Source: Stomorhina lunata (taxonomy: Eukaryota; Arthropoda; Insecta; Diptera; Rhiniidae). From it: a stretch of 64,000 nt of DNA. The position numbers were made by a program, and so were the translations under genes. The stretch lies in NCBI GenBank assembly GCA_933228675.1, contig OW121741.1:137977858-138041857 (forward strand), read 5' to 3'. The notes beneath the pieces are model-generated. The model saw only the letters and a list, made by a program, of their open reading frames with translations. It was not told the DNA's origin and did no database searches. This document shows, piece after piece, positions 23,006 through 33,828 of this stretch. How positions within the stretch are numbered: the first letter of the stretch is position 1; each line of letters begins with the position of its first letter.

Positions 23006-25500
23006 GGAGTAGACAGCCCATATCACCAGCAACCGGTATTTTTTTTTAATTTTCATAAATATCACGATCATTAATAAAACTCGTGAAAATGAGTATTAAA
23101 ATCATTCTGTTGGAATTTGGTTGATGCCGATTTGTTAAAGAAAACACAAAAACAAAATAGCCAAGAAACAAATCAAAATCCAATTTATAGAAACAAAATA
23201 CATGGATCGAGAGAACAAAGAAATATATTCTCGAACATTATTGCCACGACACTATTATTTTTCTAAGCATATTTTGAATATTTAAAAAAATTTTTTTAGA
23301 TGTTTTCGATCCAAAAAATTTTCTATAGAAAAATTTTTGATAAAAAAATTTTCTATAGACAAATTTTTGGTTAAAACAAAATATAGAAAAATTTTTGATA
23401 AAAAAATTTTCGTAGAAAAATTTTTGTTAAAAAAATTTGTATAGAAAATTTTTTAATAAAACAATTTACTAAAGAAAAATTTTTGATAAAAAAATTTTAT
23501 ATAGAAAAATTTTTGATAAAGAAATTTTCGTAGAAAAATTTTTGTTAAATAAAATTTGTATAGAAAAATTTTTAATAAAACAATTTTCTAAAGAAAAATT
23601 TTTGATACAAAAATTTTATATAGATAAATTTTTGATAAAAAAATTTTATATAGATAAATTTTTGATAAAAAAATATTCTATAGAAAAATTTTTGTTAAAA
23701 AAAAATTTGTATAGAAAAATTTTTAATAAAACAATTTTCTAAAGAAAAATTTTTGATAAAAAAATTTTCTATAGAAAAATTTTTGATAAAAAAATTTTCT
23801 ATAAAAAAATTTTTGATAAAAAAACTTTCTATAGAAAAATTTTTGATAAAAAAATTTTATATAGAAAAATTTTTGATAAAAAAATTTTCTATAGAAAAAT
23901 TTTTGATAAAAAAATTTTCTATAGAAAAATTTTTGATAAAAAAACTTTCTATAGAAAAATTTTTGATAAAAAAATTTTCTATAGAAAAATTTTTGATAAA
24001 AAAATTTTCTATAGAAAAATTTTTAATAAAAAAAATTTCTATAGAAAAATTTTTGATAAAAAAATTTTCTATAGAAAAATTTTTGATAAAAAAATTTTCT
24101 GTAGAAAAATTTTTGATAAACAAATTTTTTATAAAAAAATTTTTGATAAAAAAAACTTTCTTGGGAATATTTTTGTAAGTATTTTGAATATTTAAAAAAT
24201 TTTTTTTAGATGTTTTCGATCCAAAAAATTTTCTATTGAAAAATTTTTGATAAAAAAATTTTCTATAGACAAATTTTTGGTTAAAACAAAATATAGAAAA
24301 ATTATTCTATTTTCTATAGAAAAATTTTTGATAAAAAAATTTTCTATAGAAAAATTTTTAATAAAAAAAATTTCTATAGAAAAATTTTTGATAAAAAAAT
24401 TTTCTATAGAAAAATTTTTGATAAAAAAATTTTCTGTAGAAAAATTTTTGATAAACAAATTTTTTATAAAAAATTTTTGATAAAAAAAACTTTCTTCGGA
24501 ATATTTTTGTAAGTATATTGAATATTTAAAAATTTTTTTTTAGATGTTTTCGATCCAAAAAATTTTCTATAGAAAAATTTTTGATCAAAAAATTTTCTAT
24601 AGACAAATTTTTGGTTAAAACAAAATATAGAAAAATTTTTGATAAAAAAATTTTCGTAGAAAAATTTTTGTTAAAAAAATTTGTATAGAAAAATTTTTAA
24701 TAAAACAATTTACTAAAGAAAAATTTTTGATAAAAAAATTTTATATAGAAAAATTTTTGATAAAAAAATTTTCTATAGAAAAATTTTTGATAAAAAAATT
24801 TTCTATAGAAAAATTTTTGATAAAAAAACTTTCTATAGAAAAATTTTTGATAAAAAAATTTTCTATAGAAAAATTTTTGATAAAAAAATTTTCTATAGAA
24901 AAATTTTCAATAAAAAAAATTTCTATAGAAAAATTTTTTATAAAAAAATTTTCTATAGAAAAATTTTTGATAAAAAAATTTTCTGTAGAAAAATTTTTGA
25001 TAAAAAAATTTTCTATAGAAAAATTTTTGATAAAAAAATTTTCTATAGAAAAATTTTTGATAAAAAAATTTTCTAAAGAAAAATTGTTGATAAAAAAATT
25101 GTCTATAGAAAAATAATTGATAAAAAAATTTTCTATAGAAAAATTTTTGATAAAAAAAATTTTCTATAGAAAAATTTTTGATAAAAAAAATTTTCTATAG
25201 AAAAATTTTTGATAAAAAAATTTTCTATAGAAAAATTTTTGATAAAAAAAATTTTCTATAGAAAAGTTTTTGATAAAAAAATAAAATATAGTAAAATTTT
25301 TGGTAAAAAAATTTTCTATAGGAAAATTAAAAAAAAAAAAATTCTATAGAACATTTTTGATAAAAATATTAAAAAAAAATAGAGTACAAAACTTTTTCTT
25401 TTTAAAACGTTAGAACTACGTATTGAAAAAATACCTATTTTAGTTAAAAGTATAAAAAACGGCAACTCTGACAAGTTTTTTTTTGTTCTGTTGTCTTTCC
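23006..25500. mobile_element. Second, expanded copy of the satellite-bearing element (inverted)
   Basis: 23006-23310 is the reverse complement of 18195-18583 with scattered substitutions and small indels. It shares GGAGTAGACAGCCCATAT, CACGATCATTAATAAAACTC and AATAATAGTGTCGTGGC (opposite strand). The minisatellite follows immediately, as in the copy at 17813, but here it is about 2 kb rather than about 0.37 kb. The far end near 25500 is set by the similar TTTTTGTTCTGTT phrase and is uncertain. No target-site duplication was found. Confidence 0.6.
23286..25330. repeat. 30-bp AT-rich minisatellite array D with block duplications
   Basis: Regular 30-bp units with TTTTCTATAGAAAAA and TTTTTGATAAAAAAA. 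Since 30 is divisible by 3, several frames stay open and translate as a ten-residue Lys/Phe/Ile/Glu periodic peptide; these are not genes. The junction phrase TTTAGATGTTTTCGATCC recurs near 23298, 24207 and 24540, so the array contains three tandem blocks of unequal length. Confidence 0.97.
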
Positions 25501-26590
25501 GCCGACCCGTGGCCAAAGACAAAAAAAGTAGTTTTGGAGTTTTTGCAATATTACCCCGAAAATTCAAGTCCATTAAATCTATACAGTCTTTAATTAAAAT
25601 AGTACATAATAACTCTAAGAATGCAGGAGATATTGTGTTCGTATTATCTAAAATTTAAGAATATCAGAAGACTGGAAACACATGTTAACTTTTATGGATT
25701 GACATGAGACTTTATAAGGCTAATATTTATAGTAACTGTAATCAATTTGAGATTAAAAGGTCTAAGGAACCTTAGGCTTTATTCTGCCAAAACTCACTAA
25801 ATGAACCCAAAATCACTAAAACGCTCGTAAATCTGAAGATAATGAGAAAAGTTTAACTTTTTGATCTTAGTCGCTAATATTCTTCGCAATTTTATTTTGA
25901 TTCTAGCCTTGCGATTGGAGTAAATTAGGCATAAAGTGAGAAACAGTAAAAAAATTGGTAATTTTTGAGAGGCTCAGGCATCAAGACGAAATATAATTTT
26001 GGACCATAGTTCAACTTATAGTTTTCCTTATTAAGAACCCTTTTCAAAAATTATAAATCCTATATCAGTTTCTTAACAAGGTTTTTTATATCACAAAATG
26101 AATGTAATCCCTTTTATTTTGCTAAAAAACGAAAAAAAAAATACTTTTTTTGAAAATTTAAACTTATATACATATAATTTTTGATCGGTTAAAGATTTCC
26201 CATCAGTTGTTTTTTGTGCAAATAATACATTCCTTAAAAAAATAAATAAAATAAAATAAAACGGAAAATAAAGCAAAATTCTAGGCCTAAGTCGTCAAAA
26301 AGTTACATTTTTTTGAAGTCGAATATCTCATAAACTATAGGAGATAAGCCATACGTGTAGCAATAGATCTCAATTAGCAGATTTCGAACATTTATATATC
26401 TTTTCGAGTCAAAAATGTGACTTCTGGATCTGGATTTTTGAAAAATCGAGGTGAAATTTTATGAAAATCGCGCTTACCATTTAAAAGTTCTTGAATTATT
26501 TCCCTATTTTTATTTTTTCTTCAAACATCTGTGCGTTGTTCATGTCATAACGGACATCGTCAAGTCAACTCAGGCAGTGAATCTGAGTCA
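25501..26590. other. Intergenic DNA, no gene seen
   Basis: No supported gene. The segment 26300-26480 (around GAATATCTCATAAACTATAG) is more complex, but I cannot assign it. Confidence 0.5.
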
Positions 26591-27030
26591 ATGGGTCTCA
26601 GACCAATATTTTATTATTTAAACATCGGCACAAACACAATATACCCTTCGTGGGTATACATAGTTCAAATAAAATGTAATATATATTATCTATTGACCAG
26701 TGTAATTAGTCCATATTTGACCTTAGTGTTAAAGCAAAGACAATATAATATAAAGATATTTCACTCCATACATTTCTTGCTCTTTCAAATTTGAAATTAA
26801 AGTGGATAAAGAACAATGAAAAACTCATAAACGCACAAACAAACATACATTTCATGAGCACGTGTGTGTGCCTTAGCTTTCTTTCATTGAATAATCGCCT
26901 CCATTAGTTGTTTCTTTTTATGGGACTTTTCAAAACGACCATACGGCAAATCAATGTATGGAAGTGCAACATCTTTATATTATAAAGTCTATCAAAAAGT
27001 CTGGGTTCAGCGACTATAGCACTTTCTTAC
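26591..27030 (-). mobile_element. Rearranged interspersed-repeat fragment with nested MITE
   Basis: Keeps GAGTCAATGGGTCTCAGACC, CCATATTTGACCTTAGTG and, at its right end, AGCGACTATAGCACTTTCTT followed by ACTTATTA. These are diagnostic of the minus-oriented copies at 16275 and 20185. It is interrupted by the inverted-repeat element at 26739-26989. Confidence 0.6.
26739..26989. mobile_element. Short inverted-repeat element (MITE), 251 bp
   Basis: The ends are inverted copies: GAC, a few A/T bases, ATAATATAAAGAT and TCCATACATT on the left, with the reverse complement of the same string on the right (26955-26989). No coding capacity. A related copy in opposite orientation surrounds the assembly gap at 45447-45646. 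Confidence 0.65.
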
Positions 27031-28699
27031 TTATTAAATTTGTAGACTAGTGTAATTATTATTTAAGAGGTAAAAGCATTCCATAAGGTAATATCCATTA
27101 ATCAGTTGATTATTTTCTTTTATTATTATTATGTACCAAACTTTCCTTTATTGCTACAAATAACAAATTCGCCTAGAATTCATTCTTTCATACCCAAAAT
27201 AAATTTTTTGAAACACTTTTCCAATGAATACCTACCACCAGTTTCAGGATATTTTAGGCTTTAAGAATTCGTGCGAATTTCGTATTAAAGTCAACTTAAC
27301 ACTCAGGTTTTTTTTCTTTGCCGTGTCAAAGAAGTTTATGAGATTTTATGAATTTTTTTCTGATGTTACTTAACAATTTTAGTGAAATGGTTTTGTTTAT
27401 TTTTTAAATGGCAGTGGTTGCAAAATTTAACCTGTTTTTGTCCTTTACGAGGATTATAAGGGAGAATGACAAAAAACGCGATATCGAAGCGATTTTAAAT
27501 TGGGGCTGAGAGTTTAACTTTTTTTGAGGATTTTTCTTTAATTATTTTTAGATTGATTTAAGTATAGGAAAGGTTGGTTGGTTTTTAGGTGGTTTTTCTT
27601 TTGAATTTTGTTATTATTTTTAAATATATCGATTAATACTGTAGGCCAACGAGGCTTTGCCTTTTTTCCACTTTTCTGTGTTTTTTTTTTCAATTTTAAA
27701 TACTTTTTGTTGTCTTTGATTTTGGTAGTGACTGACTGCGGTTGGGTTTTAATTGTTATATTTGTATGATTTATTTTATGTCACTTGTCCCCACTTCCGA
27801 TTACAAAAACCACACTTGCATATATTATATTAATTGTTGTAAAATTTAAAGGAGAAGGTATACATTTTTTTCTTATATTTAAACAATAATTGGTGGATTT
27901 GATTTTTGATTTATCAAAATTTGTTTAAAATAAATGCTTTTATTTTAATATTTTTAATTTGAAGTATTATTAGATTAACTTATTAAACTTATTTAAATTT
28001 TTTTTTTAATTTATACTATTAACAAAAAACAACAAAAATGTTATTTAACAAATTTTGTTTTATTTTCTAGGTAAATTTTACTAAAACATTTAACTTTTTT
28101 AAAGGTTTCCTTAACATTAACACATTTAACTACAAATTGATTTTTTATTTTTTTCTTAGAATTTATTTAAATTTTTTCTAATTTGTAAGATTTTTACTAA
28201 TTTAATTTTTATATAAGAAATTTCTTTTTTTTTTGATAATTTTTTTCTATTCGATTAAGCGTCTAAAGAAAAACACGTCCGTTTATCCGAGTTAACCAGC
28301 AGCGCCTAAATATTTGTAATTTAAAATACAGAATTTTCTTCTTTCGATTGCCTATAAAAATGTCAGTTAAAAGTCGGTCCGCAGAAGAAAACTTTACGAG
28401 TTATCTGTTAAGAATTACGAGTAAATTTTACCCCTTACACTGTAAAAATACCCGCATTACGCTCTTAGTTCCTTGTCCAAGTGACCTAAGGCGCATGTTT
28501 ACTCTCCCCAGCTGTTGCTCTCTGTTATGATAATGTTTGATGTCTAACGGTATTTCTTTTTGCAATTGTCAGTCACAAGATTTGTTGTCTTGTCAAATGG
28601 TTTTGCACTATTTACAAATAAGTTTTTGTTTTGTTTCTTTTATTTCATTCTTAAAACTTAAGAAGCAGAGAAGAAAAGGAATGTATTCTTTTAGAGATA
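27031..28699. other. AT-rich intergenic DNA, no gene seen
   Basis: Long T-rich stretch. A less A+T-rich segment lies at 28260-28530; the 60-codon frame at 28348-28530 has no recognisable domain, and I do not support it as a gene. Confidence 0.5.
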
Positions 28700-31425
28700 A
28701 GAACATTTTTCTATTTAAAAAATTTTCTATGTTTAACATTTTCGATGTTTAACATTTTATAAAAAATATTTTGATATTCAAATTTTATAGAAAATTTTCA
28801 ATATTAAAATTTTTGATACAAAATTTTCGATATTAAAATGTTTTATTAAAAATTTTCGATATTCAAATTTTTTATTAAAAATTTTCGATATTAAAATTTG
28901 TTATTGAACATTTTCGATATAAAAATTCTTATAGAAATTTTTCGATATAAAAATTTTTTATATATAATTTTCGTTTTTAAAATTTTTCATAGAAAATTTT
29001 CGATATGAAAATTTTTCATAGAAAATTTGCGATATTAAAATTTTTTACAGATAATTTTCAATGTTAAAATTTTTTATAGAAAATTTTCAAGATTACAATT
29101 TTATAGAAAATTTTCGATGTTCAATTTTTTTTTATAGAAAATGATCGATACAACCATTTTTATCGAAAAATTTCGATATTAAAATTTTTTATAGAAAATT
29201 TTCGATCGGTATAAAAAATTTTTTGATATAAAATTTTTTATAGAAAATATTTGATATCAAAATATTTTATAAAATATTTTCGATATTAAAATTTTTTATA
29301 GAAAATTTTCGACATAAAATTTTTTATAGAAAATTTTGGATATTCAAAACTTTTCATAGAAAATTTTCGACATCAAATTTTTTAAAATTTTTATAGAAAA
29401 TTTTCGATATCAAAATTTTTTATAGAAAATTTTCGATATTAAAATTTTTTATAGAAAGTTTTCCATGTCAAAATTTTTTATAAAAAATTTTCAATATGAA
29501 AATTATTTATAGAAAATTTTTCGATATTCAAGTTTTTTTATTGAAAATAATCTATATAACAATTTTTCTATCAAAGATTTTCGATATTTACATTTTTGAT
29601 ATAAAATGTTTTATAGAAAATTTTAGAAAAAAAATTTTTTATATAAGATTTTCGATATTAAAATTTTTTATACAAAATTTTCGACATAAAATTTTTTATA
29701 GAAAATTTTGGATATTTAAAATTTTTCATAGAAAATTCGACATCAAATTTTTTTAAATTTTTATAGAAAATTTTCCATATCAGAATTTTTTATAGAAAAT
29801 TTTCGATATTAAAATTTTTTATAGAAAGTTTTCCATGTCAAAATTTTTTATAAAAAATTTTCAGTATGAAAATTATTTATAGAAATTTTCGATATTCAAG
29901 TTTTTTTATTGAAAATAATCTATATAACAATTTTTTATCAAAGATTTTCGATATATGCATTTTTTATAGAAAATTTTTGATAGAAAATTTTCTAAAAAAA
30001 AATTTTTATATAAGATTTTCGATATTAAATTTTTTTTACAAAATTTTCGATATAAAATTTTTTATAGAAAATTTTAAATATGAACATTTTTTATAGAAAA
30101 TTTTTGATATTAAAATTTTTAATAGAAAATTTTCGATACATAAATTTTAAAATAAAAAATTTTGCATGTTCAAATTTTTTAAAGAAAATTTGTGATATAA
30201 AATTTTTTATAGAAAATTTGTAATATAAAATTTTTTATAGAAAATGTTGATATTAACCTTTTTTTAGAATATTTTTGATATGAAAATTTTCGAATTAAAA
30301 TTTTTAATAGAAAATTTTCTAGATTCAATTTTTTCCAGAAAATTTTTGATATCGTAATTTTTATATAAAATTTTTGACTTAAAATTTTTCTAGAAAATTT
30401 TCGATATTAAAATTTTTATAGAAATTTTTCGATGTTAAAATTTTTATAGAAATTTTTCGATGTTAAAATTTTTATAGAAATTTTTCGATGTTAAAATTTT
30501 TATATAAAATTTTCGATATTAAAATTTTTACAGAAAATTTTCGAAATTAAAATTTTGATAGAAAATTTTCGATATGAAAATTTTTATAGAAAATTTTCGA
30601 TATGAAAATTTTTGATAGAAAATCTCCAAAATAAAATTTTTTATAAAAAATTTTCGGTATTTAATTTTTTAAATAGAAAATTTTCCATATTCAAATTTTT
30701 CATAGAAAATTTATGATATAAAATTTTTAAAAGAAAATTTATAATATAAAATTGTTTATAGAAAATTTTCGATATTATAGTTTTTACAGAAAATTTTTAG
30801 GTATTTATATTTTTTATAGAAAATTTTCGATATAAAATTTTTTTATTTTAAAATTTTTGATATTAAAATGTTTATAGAAATTTTTTCCATTTTTAAATTT
30901 TTCTTTAGAAAATTTTATATATTAAAATTTTAATAGAAATTTTTCAATATTAAAATTTTGGTATAAAATTTTTGATATTTTAATTTTAATAGAAAATAAT
31001 CGACATTTAAATTTTTGTAGAAAATTTTCGAAATTAAAATTTTTATAGAAAATTTTCAATATTATACATTTTCGATATTAAAATTTTTTTCTATAGAAAA
31101 TTTTTCGTTGTTAAGGTTTTTCTATAGAAAACTTTTCGATATTAAAATTTTCCCATTTTTAAATTTTTCTATAGACATTTTTTCGATAGTAAAATTTTTC
31201 TAGAGAAAAATGGTAAACTTTTCAATATTAAAATTTTTTGATAATAAAATTTTGTATAGAAAATTTTTCAATTTTAAAATTTAAATATAAAATTTTTCGG
31301 TGTTAAAATTTTTGTATAGAAAATTTTTCAATATTAAAATTTTTGTATAACAAAATTTTTAATATAAAAAATTGTTTATATTTTCGACATTAAAATTTTT
31401 TTATAGAAAATTTTTCTATACTAAA
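28700..31425. repeat. 29-bp AT-rich minisatellite array E
   Basis: Degenerate 29-bp units with TTTTCGATATTAAAATTT and TTTATAGAAAA. A block of about 368 bp is duplicated in tandem: the variant phrase CCATGTCAAAATTTTTTATA occurs near 29463 and 29831. Other variants differ by small indels. Confidence 0.95.
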
Positions 31426-31676
31426 ATTTTGGGAAACAAATTAAAGAACCTCCTCGGTAATATTATATATTATCTAGGAACATAAGAAATTTTTTGAAAT
31501 TAAAAAATTTTCTATTTTAATTGAAAATTTTTAATATCAAAAATTTCTTGTTTCCCAAAAATTTTGATATTAAAAATTTTCAATTAAAATAGAAAATTTT
31601 TTAATTTCAAAAAATTTCTTATGTTCCTAGATAATATATAATATTACCGAGTAGGTTCCTTTATTTTTTTCCCAAA
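31426..31676. repeat. Long near-perfect palindrome
   Basis: Arms of about 115 bp (31426-31542 and 31560-31676) around a 17-nt loop. The inner 88 bp or so (from CGGTAATATTATATATTATC inward) match perfectly; the outer 25-30 bp carry a few mismatches. It begins exactly where array E ends, and its sequence is built from the same A+T words. Confidence 0.93.
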
Positions 31677-33242
31677 AATTTATAATTGTATTAAAATTAA
31701 ATTGTATTAACTTTAAATACAAATCATAGTCTTAGAATCCACTCCTTTCCACCTCTGCCAATGACCATAAGTTCTTCTTTTTACACTTTTGTTTTCAATA
31801 CAATTTTAAAGTCATATGTTTTTATTTCATTACACTTTGTCCATAATTTTTGAGCAAATTTTGAGTTTGAAATGTTTGTCATTATCTCCATAGAATCATA
31901 TTTTTAACGCGTGCCTTTGTTGTTTTCTTTCCTCGATTTCGTCGCCTTGAGGAGTATTTTGTCTACAACTGACGGACTTACACTTGAAAATTTGTTGTTA
32001 TCGTCTCTTTTCAAATTGACTGATAAATGTCCAAAGTAATTGATAGATCAATAACTAATTATATTTGTATTACGACGATATCAATTATATTATCTTGAGG
32101 TGGTCAACAGCGTAGAAATTTGTATGGCATACAATAAAATGAAATCGAAAAGGGGTCAGCTGAGGAGTAAGAAAACTGTTTTTCTATTTTATAGTTTAAG
32201 AGAGCTTTTTCAACCTAAAAAGAATTCTAAAAATTCGAATTCAAATAGTTTTCAAAGTAATTTCTAAAGGAATTATGTTTTTAGGGAAGGAAGAAAATGT
32301 AAATTGTTCATTTGATTCAGTGAAATTTCAATAATATAAGAGTAGATTTTTATGCTACGATATAAGCCTTTCACAGTCTAATCTTTGGCAATTTATGTTT
32401 CTGTAGTAAAGTTTTACATTATTGATATAATTTATCGATAGCATACTTTATGTAATAGTGAAATTTTATTCGTGGTAATAGCTCAAAGACGAGTCGCCCA
32501 AACGTTATTGCTGTAAGTTTCAAATCCAAATTATGTTTATTTTTTCTATTTGGGGGCCGTTAAGGGAAATATCACGCATATAACTAAGGAAATTCGTGAT
32601 TGTTTTTATTAACATTGCACCTAAATGATTTATAAGGAATTTTATTTAAAACTGATTTCAATGTCAAACAAAATTGTGTTGGATATCTCATATTTTTAGG
32701 GCTTAAGTAAATATTTCTTAATACTTTCCTTATAACACGTAAAAAGACATCCATTTCTTTTAAGTTTGATTGATGATTAAAAATTTTGTTTAGGAAATGA
32801 CTTTTGCATTATACATATTTTTTTAGGTTTTGAAAAATTTTATCATAAGACTATTCACAAGTTCAAGAAACCCGATAAAGGTAAAAGAAATCATTCATTT
32901 GTAGATTTATTCACTTACCAACTAAAATCTAGAAAGTAACAAAAAATTACTTAAACAATTTGTATAGACACAACAAAAAGTGTTAAATATTAAGGGTATT
33001 CAAATCTTTATTTTCTTGGCTTGCAAAGGAGGGAAATTTTTCAAAAATTTAAATCATACTCTAGCCGGTATATATACCTTACCCATTACCGATTTCTATG
33101 AAATTTAGTGAGAAAATGGAGGGGGTTTTGTATAAACCAACTTGGTTTAATTATTTAGCTTTAAAATTCATAAATTCCACTCAAAACTCTATCATCTGTT
33201 GTACGAAAAATACTCATTCTTAATAGCAATAAAGTAACATTA
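31677..33242. other. Intergenic DNA, no gene seen
   Basis: Unique A+T-rich sequence downstream of the minus-strand secreted-protein gene. No open frame of interest. Confidence 0.55.
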
Positions 33243-33379
33243 GCCCAGTTCACAATCCGTTGCAAACAGTCTAGCATCATAGCATTTGGAAATTGGTATA
33301 TCAAATTAAAAATTTGCCATATATTTTTAATAGAAATTTTATCATTGCCAGACTATTTGCAACGGATTTTGAACTGGGC
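33243..33379. mobile_element. 137-bp Tc1/mariner-type MITE
   Basis: Inverted ends of about 33 bp, beginning GCCCAGTTCA and continuing ATCCGTTGCAAA and AGTCT on both arms. TA at 33241-33242 and 33380-33381 forms the target-site duplication. No coding capacity. It lies about 120 bp downstream of the stop codon of the secreted-protein gene. Confidence 0.85.
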
Positions 33380-33499
33380 TATTGTTCTTTAAGATTAGTT
33401 TTACAATATTTAAAATTTTTTTTAGAAATATTTTTCAAAAATGTTTGTTTTATTATTGTCTTATACATATTTTTAAATAAGTCATGCCTTAACCTAAAA

Positions 33500-33828
33500 T
33501 TATGTTATATACGAATTGCGTTTGTTCAAGTTAGAACGTTTTAATGGAATTACCTCTTCACTTTCCTCGTCTTCAGTTTCACATGATTCATCGTTATAGT
33601 TGCAATTTTTCTGCAAAGTTGAAACATATTCCTCATCTTCTTTGTCTACATCTTCATCGTCATCATCCTCAAAATCTTCAGAGTCATAGGTTTTCCAATT
33701 TCCTTGAATTTGGAGATCCCTACTGGGGGTTTCTTCAATTGTATCCAAATAAATACTTAAAGGTAAATTGCTGTTAATATTTTTTTTACTGGAATATATT
33801 TCCGATAAAATGGGTTCGGCATAGGGAT
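33500..33828 (-). CDS. Secreted-protein gene, exon 4 (acidic C-terminus)
   Basis: 329 bp ending in TAA. The preferred acceptor is AGTTTCAG before 33828, giving a 57-bp intron 3. An alternative AG six bases earlier would keep the frame and add two residues. It encodes the acidic run DSEDFEDDDDEDVDKEDEE, two cysteines and terminal KR pairs. Confidence 0.78.

Noticed and set aside
23542..25116. Open frames of 66-141 codons with a ten-residue Lys/Phe/Ile/Glu repeat
   Set aside because: They are products of the 30-bp minisatellite. Equivalent frames are open on the other strand, and there is no unique sequence at either end.
28348..28530. 60-codon frame in a less AT-rich patch
   Set aside because: There is no signal peptide, domain or convincing splice partner. 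Patch composition alone is not evidence of a gene.
33544..33777. 77-codon plus-strand frame with many His and Leu codons
   Set aside because: It is antisense to the acidic exon 4 of the minus-strand gene.
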